Positions 1 to 9,100 of a DNA stretch of 64,000 nt are shown here, piece after piece. The position numbers and the translations under genes were made by a program. The notes below the pieces were generated by a model. That model was not told the origin of the DNA. It saw only the letters and a list, made by a program, of their open reading frames with translations, and did not search any database. Each line of letters opens with the position of its first letter. The stretch's first letter is position 1. The stretch spans positions 1 through 64,000 of the forward strand of contig CACZOA010000023.1 in assembly GCA_902782665.1 (NCBI GenBank). The letters are read 5' to 3'. The DNA is from an uncultured Bacteroidales bacterium. GTDB taxonomy: Bacteria; Bacteroidota; Bacteroidia; Bacteroidales; Paludibacteraceae.

Positions 1-2
1 AA

Positions 3-84
3 GGGTGTGTACCAGAGTGGCCAAATGGGGCAGACTGTAAATCTGCTGGCTCTGCCTTCGGTGGTTCGAATCCATCCGCACCCA
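3..84 (+). tRNA. tRNA-Tyr (anticodon GTA)
   Basis: A class II tRNA cloverleaf is readable. The 7-bp acceptor stem pairs 3-9 with 77-83, the T arm is 60-76 with loop TTCGAAT, and the anticodon stem is 30-34/42-46 with anticodon GTA at 37-39. A long variable arm precedes the T arm, as expected for tRNA-Tyr. A84 is the discriminator and CCA is not encoded. It lies 10 bp upstream of tRNA-Gly and the two probably share one transcript. Confidence 0.96.
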
Positions 85-94
85 CAAAAAAATT

Positions 95-167
95 GCGGAA
101 GTAACTCAATTGATAGAGCGTCAGCCTTCCAAGCTGAAAGTTGCGGGTTTGAGCCCCGTCTTCCGCT
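95..167 (+). tRNA. tRNA-Gly (anticodon TCC)
   Basis: Acceptor strand 95-101 pairs with 160-166, the anticodon loop is 126-132 with TCC at 128-130, and a normal T arm precedes the 3' acceptor strand. The discriminator is T167 and a CCA follows at 168-170, so the 3' end may be genomically encoded. It reads GGA codons. A strong hairpin with a T run follows directly, closing the two-tRNA unit. Confidence 0.95.
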
Positions 168-172
168 CCAAG

Positions 173-204
173 GAGAGAGAAACTTATGTTTCTCTCTTTT
201 TTTT
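173..204 (+). terminator. Intrinsic terminator of the tRNA-Tyr/tRNA-Gly unit
   Basis: Stem GAGAGAAAC (175-183) pairs with GTTTCTCTC (188-196) around the loop TTAT, followed by an unbroken T run to 204. Confidence 0.9.
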
Positions 205-278
205 ATGTAAAAACAGGTCGCGATGAAAAAAAATGAAAAAATGTTATAAAATATAGTCGTTGGCGAATTGTTTTTTTG

Positions 279-286
279 TATTTTTG
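279..286 (+). promoter_or_regulatory. Bacteroidota-type -7 box upstream of ilvC
   Basis: TATTTTTG matches the TAnnTTTG consensus of the major Bacteroidota sigma factor. It would place transcription start about 75-80 bp before the ilvC ATG. The leader shows no obvious leucine/valine/isoleucine-rich peptide or attenuator pair, so no attenuation is claimed. Confidence 0.55.
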
Positions 287-371
287 CGTCACAATCGGTT
301 TTTGTGTAGGATTATTACTATGCTGATTGTATTTTGAACATTTGAATAATTGTAATTTTTAAAGATAGAAA

Positions 372-1415
372 ATGGCAAAAATGAATTTTGGCGGCGTTAT
401 CGAAGAAGTGATGACACGCGATGAGTTTCCATTGGAGAAAGCACGTGAGGTTCTTAAGAACGAGACAATTGCAGTAATCGGATATGGTGTACAGGGTCCA
501 GGTCAGAGCTTGAACCTACGTGACAACGGTTTCAATGTAATCGTTGGACAGCGTCCAGGTAAGACTTACGATAAGGCTGTAGCTGATGGTTGGAAGCCAG
601 GTGAGACTCTATTCGGTATCGAAGAGGCTTGTGAGAAGGCTACTATCGTAATGTGTCTTCTTTCAGATGCTGCTGTAATGTCAGTATGGCCAACAATCAA
701 GAAGTATCTTACTCCAGGTAAGACTCTTTACTTCTCACACGGATTCGCAATCACTTGGAACGATCGTACAGGTGTTGTTCCTGCTAAGGATATCGACGTT
801 ATCATGGTAGCTCCTAAGGGTTCAGGTACATCTCTACGTACAATGTTCCTAGAGGGTCGTGGTCTTAACTCTTCATACGCAGTTTATCAGGATGCAACAG
901 GTAAGGCATTGGAGAAGACATTGGCACTTGGTATCGGTATCGGTTCTGGTTACATGTTCGAGACTACATTCCAGCGTGAGGCTACTTCAGACCTTACAGG
1001 TGAGCGTGGTTCATTGATGGGTGCTATCCAGGGTCTTCTTCTTGCTCAGTACGAGGTATTGCGTGAGAACGGACACACTCCATCAGAGGCATTCAACGAG
1101 ACAGTTGAGGAGCTTACTCAGTCTTTGATGCCTTTGTTCGCAAAGAACGGTATGGACTGGATGTACGCTAACTGTTCTACTACAGCTCAGCGTGGTGCTT
1201 TGGATTGGATGACTCCATTCCACGATGCAATCAAGCCAGTTGTTGAGAAGCTTTACGCTAGCGTTAAGTCTGGTAACGAGGCTCAGATTTCTATCGACGC
1301 TAACTCAAAGCCTGACTACCGTGCAGGTCTTGAGAAGGAGCTTAAGGCACTTCGTGAGAGCGAAATGTGGCAGACTGCTGTTACAGTACGTAAGTTGCGT
1401 CCAGAGAACAACTAA
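372..1415 (+). CDS. ilvC: Ketol-acid reductoisomerase, class I
   Basis: This enzyme converts acetolactate or acetohydroxybutyrate to the dihydroxy acids in valine, leucine and isoleucine synthesis, using NAD(P)H and Mg2+. The 347-aa protein has the N-terminal Rossmann fold with IGYGVQGPGQ at about residues 36-45, then the helical KARI domain with the metal-binding acidic stretch around TSDLTGERGSLMG and the C-terminal region around CSTTAQRGALDW. Its length matches the short class I form. It stands alone with its own promoter and terminator, on the opposite strand and about 13.5 kb from ilvDBN, which supply the steps before and after it. Codon use is strongly biased (GGT, CGT, AAG), consistent with high expression. 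Confidence 0.96.
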   Translation: MAKMNFGGVIEEVMTRDEFPLEKAREVLKNETIAVIGYGVQGPGQSLNLRDNGFNVIVGQRPGKTYDKAVADGWKPGETLFGIEEACEKATIVMCLLSDAAVMSVWPTIKKYLTPGKTLYFSHGFAITWNDRTGVVPAKDIDVIMVAPKGSGTSLRTMFLEGRGLNSSYAVYQDATGKALEKTLALGIGIGSGYMFETTFQREATSDLTGERGSLMGAIQGLLLAQYEVLRENGHTPSEAFNETVEELTQSLMPLFAKNGMDWMYANCSTTAQRGALDWMTPFHDAIKPVVEKLYASVKSGNEAQISIDANSKPDYRAGLEKELKALRESEMWQTAVTVRKLRPENN

Positions 1416-1442
1416 TTTGATCCTTAAATTGGTTGATAATAT

Positions 1443-1475
1443 AAAGACCGCCTCTCAAAAAGAGGCGGTCTTTCG
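1443..1475 (+). terminator. Terminator of ilvC
   Basis: A perfect 13-bp stem, AAAGACCGCCTCT (1443-1455) with AGAGGCGGTCTTT (1461-1473), encloses the loop CAAAA. The A-rich foot and the T tail suggest it could work in both directions. Confidence 0.92.
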
Positions 1476-1548
1476 TTTGTAATGCTAAAAAAGTTTAATT
1501 TCTCTTGTTTTATATCTCTCATTATTCGCAAATGAGAAATAAGTTTTT

Positions 1549-1556
1549 TAACTTTG
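1549..1556 (+). promoter_or_regulatory. -7 box for the DUF1573 gene
   Basis: TAACTTTG fits TAnnTTTG. A TTCG at 1525-1528 sits 20 bp upstream and may serve as the -33 element. The ATG is 34 bp downstream, after an A-rich leader with no Shine-Dalgarno site. Confidence 0.6.
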
Positions 1557-1589
1557 CGGTGTAATGTTTAGAAATAAAAAAAAACAGAT

Positions 1590-2657
1590 ATGAAAAGAGT
1601 AATTTTATTTATTGCAGCATTTGTTACTGCGGTCTGCGCTTTTGCTCAGGAGCAGGGTAAGGCTGTAATTGAATTTAAGAAAACTGTTCATAACTTTGGT
1701 ACATTCCCAGAGGAGAACGGAAGAGTGTCTTGTACATTTGTCTTTGTTAACAAAGGTACTGAGGATTTGGTGTTGAGTAAGGTAAGAGCAAGTTGTGGTT
1801 GTACAACCCCAGATTGGACAAAGACTCCTGTTGCTCCTGGTGATAGCGGTGTTGTCAACGCTACATATAATGCGACTGGTCGTCCTGGTGCGTTTACTAA
1901 GACAATCACAGTTACAACTCAGAATGCTGGTGAGCACCGTCTTACTATCAAGGGAGAGGTTATCCCTAAGGCTAAGAAGATTGAGGATGAGTATCCATTC
2001 AGTGTAGGTGATCTTCGTTTGAAGAATCAGAACATTTATTTGCACAAAATCAAGAATCCTGAGTCAAAATCAGAGAAATTGATGGTTTACAATAATGGAT
2101 CTGCTGATATCACTCCAACATTCAAGAACGTTCCTTCATATATCACAGTATCTTGTGATAAGGAAGTTATCAAGCCAAAAAGTCAGGCAGAAATCACAGT
2201 CGTTTATGACTCTAAGAAGTCTGAGGAGTGGGGTACTGTAGTTTCTAACTTTGCAATCGTAGCTAACGGAGAGTCTAAGACTATTAACGTTAACGCAACA
2301 GTTGTTGAGGATTTCTCTAAGTTGACTGAGGAGCAGAAAAAGAACGCTCCAGTTATCTCAGTTGGTAGTGTTGTCCCTGTAAATGAGATTGCAAAGGGAT
2401 CTAAGAAGTCTTTCTTGTTCAAGATTGAGAACAAGGGTAAGGATCCATTGATCATCCGTAACATCACAGCTCTTGATGATAATGTAGTTATCACAAAGCC
2501 AAAGAAACCAATCAAGTCTGGTAAGTCAGGTGATGTATCTATCACTATCGACGCTAAGAACATGAAGGTTGGTGACTTCACTAAGCGTTTGACTATTATT
2601 TCTAATGACCCTAACACAAGCAGAAAAGTCGTGTCTGTTAGTGGTACAGTAAAATAA
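1590..2657 (+). CDS. Secreted DUF1573 (ASH/Ig-like) repeat protein
   Basis: The 355-aa protein begins with a signal peptide ending near CAFAQ (residues 16-20), so it is exported. The mature part is built from beta-rich Ig/ASH-like modules. The first is a clear DUF1573 domain (about residues 25-125) with an HNFGT start and the conserved ASCGCTTP motif, placing Cys69 and Cys71 as a CxC pair. Later modules (about 130-240 and 255-355) repeat the pattern without the cysteines. DUF1573 proteins are common in Bacteroidota and have no established enzymatic role. Its neighbours, a TlpA-like lipoprotein, a CcdA-like membrane protein and a second DUF1573 protein with a CxC motif, suggest extracytoplasmic thiol chemistry, which is inference. 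Confidence 0.85.
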   Translation: MKRVILFIAAFVTAVCAFAQEQGKAVIEFKKTVHNFGTFPEENGRVSCTFVFVNKGTEDLVLSKVRASCGCTTPDWTKTPVAPGDSGVVNATYNATGRPGAFTKTITVTTQNAGEHRLTIKGEVIPKAKKIEDEYPFSVGDLRLKNQNIYLHKIKNPESKSEKLMVYNNGSADITPTFKNVPSYITVSCDKEVIKPKSQAEITVVYDSKKSEEWGTVVSNFAIVANGESKTINVNATVVEDFSKLTEEQKKNAPVISVGSVVPVNEIAKGSKKSFLFKIENKGKDPLIIRNITALDDNVVITKPKKPIKSGKSGDVSITIDAKNMKVGDFTKRLTIISNDPNTSRKVVSVSGTVK

Positions 2658-2675
2658 TCTTAGATTGAATTATAT

Positions 2676-2707
2676 GGACGACATGGGTGACCTTGTCGTC
2701 CTTTTTT
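2676..2707 (+). terminator. Terminator after the DUF1573 gene
   Basis: GGACGAC (2676-2682) pairs with GTCGTCC (2695-2701), followed by TTTTTT. It lies 18 bp past the stop codon and only 14 bp before the next ATG, so read-through into the TlpA-like gene may be partial. Confidence 0.85.
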
Positions 2708-2721
2708 AGTTTTATAGATTT

Positions 2722-3822
2722 ATGGGTGGACTAATTAAAAAATTTTTCTTTTTGCTCCTTTGGATATCTTTGACTTCATGTACATATTATGATTCTTTTG
2801 TGATCAAAGGAAAGATAAGATGTCTGCCTATGCCGAGAGCATATCTTACTTATATTTCTCCTTTGACAGGAGTCAAGGATACTATTGCACAAAGTGAGAT
2901 ATATGGTGGCAACTTTGTCTTTAAAGGCAGAGTTGAAAACCCTTCTATGTGTCAGATAGAGATTGGTAAAAGAAGTATTTATCTGATGGTAGAGAATACC
3001 AATATAGAGGTAAACGGAACGTTGATGATTCCTGATCAAATTCAGATAACTGGAAGTTCTTCGAATGATGATTGGACACGTATACTAAGATTTGAAAGAG
3101 GGTATGAGGCTAAGCGTCGTAAGAATTGGCTGAAAATTGTCAATACAGATGTCTTTGATGAAATAGAAAAGATGGAGACAGAATATTATCAGACGTTTGA
3201 TTCCCTATACTACATGCTTAAATCTGAGGTCGCAAACAAACCTACTTCTTTTGGTTGCACATATTATGTCTATTATGCTTATGTGAATCAACTGTTTAGT
3301 TTGAATAAGATTGCGCAATGTCTAAACATGCTTGATGAAGAGTCTGTAGGTGCTTCTGAATATTATCAATATCTTAAGGATGAATTGATGTTGTATTCCG
3401 GTTTGGAGGTGAATAAGCCAGCTCCTCAATTCTCTGTGGTCACGATGGAAGGGGATACATTGACTCTAGACCATTATTATAATAAAAATTTGTTTTTGTT
3501 TTTCACTTCCTCTTGGTGTGATTCTTGCGAATCATATGCAAGAGATCTGGATGAGGTTCACCGTCGTTTCAAATCTCCAGGATTTGAGGTTTTGGAGATT
3601 TCATTGGATAAGACACAAGAGGATCTTAATGAGTTGGCGGAAGAATCATGTGGCTGGCCGATAGCTTGTGATTTTATGTATTGGGAGAGCCCAGTTACAA
3701 AACGATATGGTGTCCATAAAATTCCTTATGGTGTTTTGATAGATGGAAAACAAAGGATTAGTGCAATCAATCCGTCTGTTCAAGCACTTAGTTATAAGTT
3801 GAGAATTTTGCAAAATGAGTGA
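2722..3822 (+). CDS. TlpA-like thioredoxin-fold lipoprotein
   Basis: Residues 1-20 form a lipoprotein signal ending in the lipobox LTSC (lipidated Cys20). Residues about 25-130 resemble the DUF4369-type beta domain often found before Bacteroidota TlpA proteins. A helical spacer follows, then a C-terminal thioredoxin fold starting near NKPAPQFSV. The active site is WCDSC (Cys266 and Cys269), with a candidate cis-proline at KIPYG (Pro335). It is probably a membrane-anchored thiol-disulfide oxidoreductase facing the periplasm. Its stop overlaps the next gene, a CcdA-like membrane protein, by 8 bp, which implies translational coupling and a shared electron path. Confidence 0.82.
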   Translation: MGGLIKKFFFLLLWISLTSCTYYDSFVIKGKIRCLPMPRAYLTYISPLTGVKDTIAQSEIYGGNFVFKGRVENPSMCQIEIGKRSIYLMVENTNIEVNGTLMIPDQIQITGSSSNDDWTRILRFERGYEAKRRKNWLKIVNTDVFDEIEKMETEYYQTFDSLYYMLKSEVANKPTSFGCTYYVYYAYVNQLFSLNKIAQCLNMLDEESVGASEYYQYLKDELMLYSGLEVNKPAPQFSVVTMEGDTLTLDHYYNKNLFLFFTSSWCDSCESYARDLDEVHRRFKSPGFEVLEISLDKTQEDLNELAEESCGWPIACDFMYWESPVTKRYGVHKIPYGVLIDGKQRISAINPSVQALSYKLRILQNE

Positions 3823-4528
3823 TTTTATTTATGCTCTTCAGAGCAGATTTCAAGATGTGCCGCTGTTAGCAGCATTGTTGCTTGGTATACTTGTGGCGAT
3901 AAGCCCTTGTACTATCGCTGCCAATTTGGCCTCATTGTCTTTTGTGTCAGTTGGTTGTGATTCAAAAAAGTCAACGTTGTATCAGGGTGCGATCCTTGTG
4001 CTGGGAAAATCGTTGTCATATATTATTTTGGCAATGTTTTTGTCTCAATTTGCAGGTGCTATGGAAATAGGTGAGCATTTCGCTGACACTTATGTCCAGA
4101 TAATAGGAGTGCTTTTTATACTTGTGGGAGTGTTGATGCTCGATATTATCCATCTTCATGGTTTGGAAGACAAAATTGTAAGTTCTTTTAAGGGAGAGGA
4201 GAAAAAAACTGTTTTCCAGACTCTTATGGTGGGCATGTTGCTCGCTTTGGCTTTTTGTCCAGACGGAGCTGTCCTCTATTTCGGTATGATGCTGCCACTA
4301 ACGATTGCTGAAAATCATTCTGTAATGATTCCTATCTTTTTTGCTATAGGTGCAGCTATACCATTGCTTGTGGTTGTCGCATTATATGCGTATGGTGTGG
4401 AAAAAGTAGCGTCTATGCAGACGAAATTTTTCAGTGCCAATGCGTTGGTTCGCAAGTTTGTCGGTATTATGTTTATTATAGCAGGAATCTTTTTCATAAC
4501 AGAATTTTTGTTCCATCATGCGCATTAA
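3815..4528 (+). CDS. CcdA/DsbD-like transmembrane protein
   Basis: The 237-aa protein has about six hydrophobic segments. Two conserved cysteines lie in helix contexts typical of the CcdA/DsbD superfamily: SPCT (Cys32) and FCPD (Cys148). In that family the pair carries reducing equivalents from cytoplasmic thioredoxin across the inner membrane. Some Bacteroidota relatives carry an automated label as ArsG-type organoarsenical permeases, but nothing here points to arsenic. It overlaps the TlpA-like lipoprotein upstream by 8 bp and the DUF1573 gene downstream by 11 bp, so the three form a tightly coupled unit. Electron supply to the lipoprotein is the likely role. Confidence 0.75.
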   Translation: MSDFIYALQSRFQDVPLLAALLLGILVAISPCTIAANLASLSFVSVGCDSKKSTLYQGAILVLGKSLSYIILAMFLSQFAGAMEIGEHFADTYVQIIGVLFILVGVLMLDIIHLHGLEDKIVSSFKGEEKKTVFQTLMVGMLLALAFCPDGAVLYFGMMLPLTIAENHSVMIPIFFAIGAAIPLLVVVALYAYGVEKVASMQTKFFSANALVRKFVGIMFIIAGIFFITEFLFHHAH

Positions 4529-4889
4529 CCTACTATTCATAATGTTGGTTTCTTCACTGTCTGTTTCGGCAAAACCGGTCTTGGAGTTGTCGGAAGAGAT
4601 TGTGGATTTTGGGGCGGTCAGACTTGATCCTACTGTACATAGGAAGAATTTGCTTGTTAAGAATGTTGGGGATGAACCGTTGGTGATCAACCAAGTTTCG
4701 TCAACGTGTCATTGTGTGGAGACCGAGTGGTCTGTAAAACCAATCGAAGCGGGAGCATCAGACAGTATTAAAATTGAATTTAGTCCTGATGTAAGTGGTG
4801 TGGTGAGCAAAAAACTGATTATTTACAGTAATGCCCAAAATAGGAGAACATCTTTTCGTGTAAAAGCAATGGTAGAAAGAAAAAAATGA
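4518..4889 (+). CDS. Short DUF1573 protein, exported
   Basis: The 123-aa protein has a signal peptide (residues 1-18, ending VSA) and a single DUF1573 domain starting at EIVDFGAV. Cys64 and Cys66 in STCHC align with the SCGC pair of the larger DUF1573 protein encoded upstream. It overlaps the CcdA-like gene by 11 bp. The CxC pair in both DUF1573 proteins of this cluster, next to a thioredoxin-like lipoprotein and a membrane electron carrier, makes it a plausible redox partner or substrate. That role is inferred from position only. Confidence 0.78.
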   Translation: MRINLLFIMLVSSLSVSAKPVLELSEEIVDFGAVRLDPTVHRKNLLVKNVGDEPLVINQVSSTCHCVETEWSVKPIEAGASDSIKIEFSPDVSGVVSKKLIIYSNAQNRRTSFRVKAMVERKK

Positions 4890-4914
4890 TATTTATCTGT
4901 CTGAATTCCAGATT

Positions 4915-5118
4915 ATGAAAAACTACAATATCACATTTGTTTTGTCATTCTTTTTATATGTGTCCTGCTTATCCTCTGGAAATCAGCACAATATTCAATC
5001 GGGTGATGAAAATATAACTGATTCTGATACGAGTTGTAATGAAAAAAATTATTTACACGAATGGAGACGGAATCAAAATAGTTTATTTCACCTTCTCCTG
5101 AATCTTCTCTACCAGTAA
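4915..5118 (+). CDS. Small putative lipoprotein, possibly truncated
   Basis: The 67-aa frame starts 25 bp after the short DUF1573 gene. It has a hydrophobic segment followed by a lipobox-like YVSC (Cys18), then a polar tail. The last dozen residues are read antisense to the 3' end of the convergent gene ending at 5083, and they look like chance sequence. It may be a small lipoprotein of the redox operon or the stump of a longer one cut off by rearrangement. There is no recognised family. Confidence 0.35.
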   Translation: MKNYNITFVLSFFLYVSCLSSGNQHNIQSGDENITDSDTSCNEKNYLHEWRRNQNSLFHLLLNLLYQ

Positions 5119-5748
5119 ATCCAAATCTTTTGATGGCTTTTCCACCATCAGCACCTGTAATTTGCAATCGATAAGTGCAAGAATATCATCAGTTTCTCGA
5201 CGTGCGATGTCGAGAGCATTACCTTTTTTCACTCCTTTGTTTTTGTTTCTTTCCTCCAACATCTTATTACTCTCATCACATAGGTTTGTCATTTTCTTTA
5301 TCGTTTCCCCGATTCCGACAGCTGATTGAATAAAAGATGAAAAAAAATTATTGATGTTATTGCATAGAGTGGAGTAGCGCGCGATAGCTGTTTCCAATTT
5401 CAGATTTTGGGCGACGTTGCTTTCCGAATAAATACGTTGCATTGATTCTGCTTGACTTCGGATATCTGAGTCGTCAGACAGAGCTGCCACCATAATAGTT
5501 TTCTTCACTACCGTCGACAGCAGATTCAGCGAACGGTAATTTTTCCTTAATTCAGAAGTGAATGGGGCGGACCTGCCGTCGCCACTGAGAATTTTTTCCT
5601 TGGAAAGCGAATCTTTAAGCTTTGATATGTAAAAAGATAAATCTTTCCTCAATGGAGAACTCTCCATTGTAGAGGCCACTTCGCTGATGGTTTGGAAGTG
5701 TTTATCATTTGTCAGGGTGTAGACCCTAGAAATTTTAAAAAGGTTCAT
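5083..5748 (-). CDS. Helical hypothetical protein, possibly DUF6261
   Basis: The start chosen (MNLFKISRVYTLTNDKHF) gives 221 aa; a start 36 bp further upstream is possible. The protein is almost entirely predicted helix, has no signal peptide or membrane segment, and is rich in Lys, Ser and Glu. The N-terminal pattern (short strand, then NDKHF) and the size resemble DUF6261 proteins of Bacteroidota, whose function is unknown; this match is from memory and tentative. It is monocistronic, with a TACATTTG box about 100 bp upstream. Its 3' end overlaps the small lipoprotein frame on the other strand by 36 bp. Confidence 0.6.
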   Translation of the reverse strand: MNLFKISRVYTLTNDKHFQTISEVASTMESSPLRKDLSFYISKLKDSLSKEKILSGDGRSAPFTSELRKNYRSLNLLSTVVKKTIMVAALSDDSDIRSQAESMQRIYSESNVAQNLKLETAIARYSTLCNNINNFFSSFIQSAVGIGETIKKMTNLCDESNKMLEERNKNKGVKKGNALDIARRETDDILALIDCKLQVLMVEKPSKDLDLLVEKIQEKVK

Positions 5749-6155
5749 CTTATAGACATATATTTCTTGCACACAATGCAACATAAACAGTCCAAACCTT
5801 ACGTGATAAGTGATAAGTGATACAACTAATGACGAAGTCTACACCCGACAAATGTAAATCATATTCTATAAGCTCTTGTTTATGTCTACAAAATAAGTTC
5901 ATTTTTTTATTATAAACAAATTTTTATATAAAAATGTATGATTAAATGTATAAAAATCTATTAAAAAACATAAATTATTGCTTTTTTATGCTAAAATATG
6001 TCGAATTAAATATAAAAATGATAGAAAAAGTTTAACTAATTTGAGCTAAAAAATGATTTGTTGTTTTATATAAAATTTTAATTGACTTAAGATGTGTATG
6101 TTTACTTTTTGAACAATTAAAGAGAAAAAAACATCAATGATTGACGAAAAAAAGA
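5749..6155. other. AT-rich gene-free interval between divergent genes
   Basis: The interval holds the two divergent promoters, a short GTGATAA tandem repeat near 5803-5820 and long A/T tracts from 5890 to 6060. No reading frame or RNA is convincing here. Confidence 0.5.
5849..5856 (-). promoter_or_regulatory. -7 box for the gene at 5083-5748
   Basis: On the minus strand this reads TACATTTG, matching TAnnTTTG. No good -33 element is visible, so this is moderate support only. Confidence 0.4.
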
Positions 6156-6163
6156 TATATTTG
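6156..6163 (+). promoter_or_regulatory. -7 box for the activase gene
   Basis: TATATTTG lies 31 bp before the ATG at 6194, giving a short A-rich leader typical of this phylum. Confidence 0.55.
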
Positions 6164-6193
6164 CGGAGATATTGTAGAACGTAGAAAAAAGAA

Positions 6194-9100
6194 ATGTACA
6201 GAATAGGACTTGATGTGGGTTCAACCACAGCTAAAATAGTAGTGCTGGATGAGGATAAAGTTATATATTCTTCCTACCGCAGACATCAGGCTAATCCTGG
6301 TGCAGTGATAAAGGATATATTGGTGGAATTGAAAGAAAAACTTCTTGATTCTGAATTCTCATTTTCCGTTACCGGTAGCGTGGGGCTTGGACTTGCTGAG
6401 AGATGCGGCTTCAACTTTGTGCAGGAAGTTGTGGGCGCAACAGAATACACAAAAAAGATGCATCCAGATGTCCGTACTCTTATAGATATAGGTGGCGAGG
6501 ATGCAAAAATCGTATATTTGAAAGACGGCAAGGTTGATAGTCTTCGTATGAACGGTAACTGTGCCGGCGGTACGGGTGCGTTTATCGATCAAATGGCTTT
6601 GTGTCTTGGTGTCGACGTGACCGAACTTAATGGTTTGGCTGAAAACGCCAAGGGAATTTATCCTATTGCGTCACGTTGCGGTGTGTTCTCAAAAACAGAT
6701 ATACAAAACCTTATTGCAAGAAATGCCACAAAAGAGGATATTTCTGCAAGTATTTTCCGCGCTGTTGCAGTGCAGACTGCCAGCGCGTTGAGCCATGGTT
6801 GTGAGGTGCTTCCAAAGGTGTTGCTTTGTGGAGGTCCGCTGACTTTCATCCCTGCTCTTCGTAAAGCTCTGGCTGATTATTTCCATCTCGATATTAATAA
6901 AGACATTATTTCTCCAGAACTTGCTAACTTTATCCCTGCATGGGGTACGGCAATAGCAGATGCTGGAGACAAGCGTTATACCGTCGAATCTCTCACTCAG
7001 ATTCTTGATTCGCAAGAGGCAAAAGCAATCAGAAAAGAGAGTATCTACTCTGTTTCGATGCCTCCCGTCTTCAAGGGAGAGGATGATTATCAGTCTTGGC
7101 TCAAGGATAAGAGCAAAGATGATATCAAATTCAAATCTTTGGCAGACGTTGATGACAAGTGCTATCTTGGTATCGACTCTGGTTCTACGACCACTAAAAT
7201 TGTCCTGACTAATGTCGACGGTGAGATTCTCTACCGCTATTATGCGCACAACGGTGGAAATCCGGTGCAGGCTGTTGCCAAAGGATTGGGAGAGTTGAAG
7301 ACACAGGCTGATGCGGCTGGAGTAAAGTTGAACATTGCAGGCGGATGCTCCACTGGTTATGGCGAGGATTTGATCAAGGCGGCGTTCTCTCTCGACTATG
7401 GTATGATTGAGACCATGGCTCATTATGTTGCCGCAAAGAGTATCAGTCCTAATGTGTCGTTCATTTTGGATATCGGTGGCCAGGATATGAAGGCCATCTA
7501 TGTCGACGGTGGTGTCCTGACACGTATGGAGATCAATGAGGCATGTAGTTCGGGTTGTGGTTCATTTATTGAAACATTCGCCCAGACTCTTGGTTGTGAG
7601 ATCGGGCAGTTTGTCCGTGAGGCCACTAAGAGTGAGCATCCTTGTGATTTGGGAACTCGATGCACTGTGTTCATGAACTCAAAGGTGAAGCAGGTGCTAC
7701 GTGAGGGGTATTCGATAAGTGATATTTCAGCAGGTTTGGCATATTCAGTTGTGAAAAACTGCCTGTTCAAGGTGCTGAAAATCAAGAATTACGAAGAGTT
7801 AGGAAAGCATATCGTGCTTCAGGGAGGCACGATGCGCAATGATGCGGTAGTAAAAGCATTTGAGAATCTTACAGGCAAGAGAGTTTGCCGAAACAATATT
7901 CCAGAGTTGATGGGTGCGTATGGTTGCGCGCTATACGCTATTGAGCAGAGCAAAAAAGAGGCTAATGAGTCTCGTCCTCTTGAAACACTTATGAATGCGG
8001 CGGAGTTTGAAATCCGTCCATTGCAGTGTAAGGGATGTGAAAACAACTGCCGTATCACTCAATATACATTCAAGAATGGTTCAAAATACTATTCTGGCAA
8101 CAAGTGTGAGAAGATTTTCACTAATGGTGGAGATGCGGTTGAGAAGGGCGTGAATATGAGTGATATGAAGTATCACTTGACTTTCGACCTGCCTGAAAAT
8201 GAAGGAAAGGGTAATTTGCCTACAATTGGTATTCCTCGTGCTTTGAATATGTATGAGGAGTTTCCATTCTGGTACTCAATGTTCACAAACCTTGGATTCA
8301 AGGTTGTGTTGAGCTCCACTTCCACATATACTAATTATGAGAAGGGTGTACACTCGGTAATGAGTGACAATATCTGTTTCCCTGCCAAGCTTATCCATAG
8401 CCATATTTATGAGTTGGCTGACAAGGTAGACAGAATATTCTATCCTCGCGTCGTGCATGAGCGTACAGAGGATAAAAACGCGCAGAACAGTTTCAACTGT
8501 CCGATTATCATCGGTTATCCGGACGTGGTAGATTCCGCGATCACGGTGAAGGTTCCGATTGATTCACCGATTGTGGCGTTCAAGAATTCAAAACTGCTTC
8601 GTGAGCAGATGCTTGTCTACTTCACAACTTTTGGCATCAAGAGAAACGATATTTTGAAGGCTGTTGATCAGGCGGAGAAGGATTGGACAAAGTGGGGCGA
8701 GGAATTGCGTCGCAATAATGTGATCGCTCTTGAAAATGCACGCAAGAAGAAGAGAATGACGATTTTGCTTGCAGGCCGTCCATATCATACGGATCCACTT
8801 GTGCAGCATAGAATTTCAGAGATGATCGCCAAACTTGGTGTTGAGGTCATCACGGAGGAGATAGCGCGTGGCGGTGCTGTGGTGCTTAAGAGTGACACGC
8901 CTGAGGCTTTCCATATTCGCCAGTGGAGTTATGTCAACCGTATTTTGAATGCGGCTCAGTGGGCTGCAGAGCAGGATAATGATGTTCATTTTGTAGAGAT
9001 GACATCATTCGGATGCGGACCAGACGCTTTCTTGACAGACGAGATAAGAAGCATTCTATCCCGTCATGGCAAATCATTGACTCTTTTGAAGATTGACGAC

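Noticed and set aside
1..170. tRNA genes as an integration target for an island
   Set aside because: No repeated tRNA 3' end was found downstream within the window and no integrase gene is present.
7..210. 67-aa frame over the tRNA region
   Set aside because: It lies entirely over two tRNA genes and their terminator.
290..371. Attenuator or leader peptide before ilvC
   Set aside because: No short frame rich in Leu, Val or Ile and no alternative hairpins were visible.
3815..4528. Arsenical permease (ArsG-like) annotation for the CcdA-like protein
   Set aside because: No arsenic genes nearby; the two family cysteines and the TlpA neighbour support a thiol-electron role.
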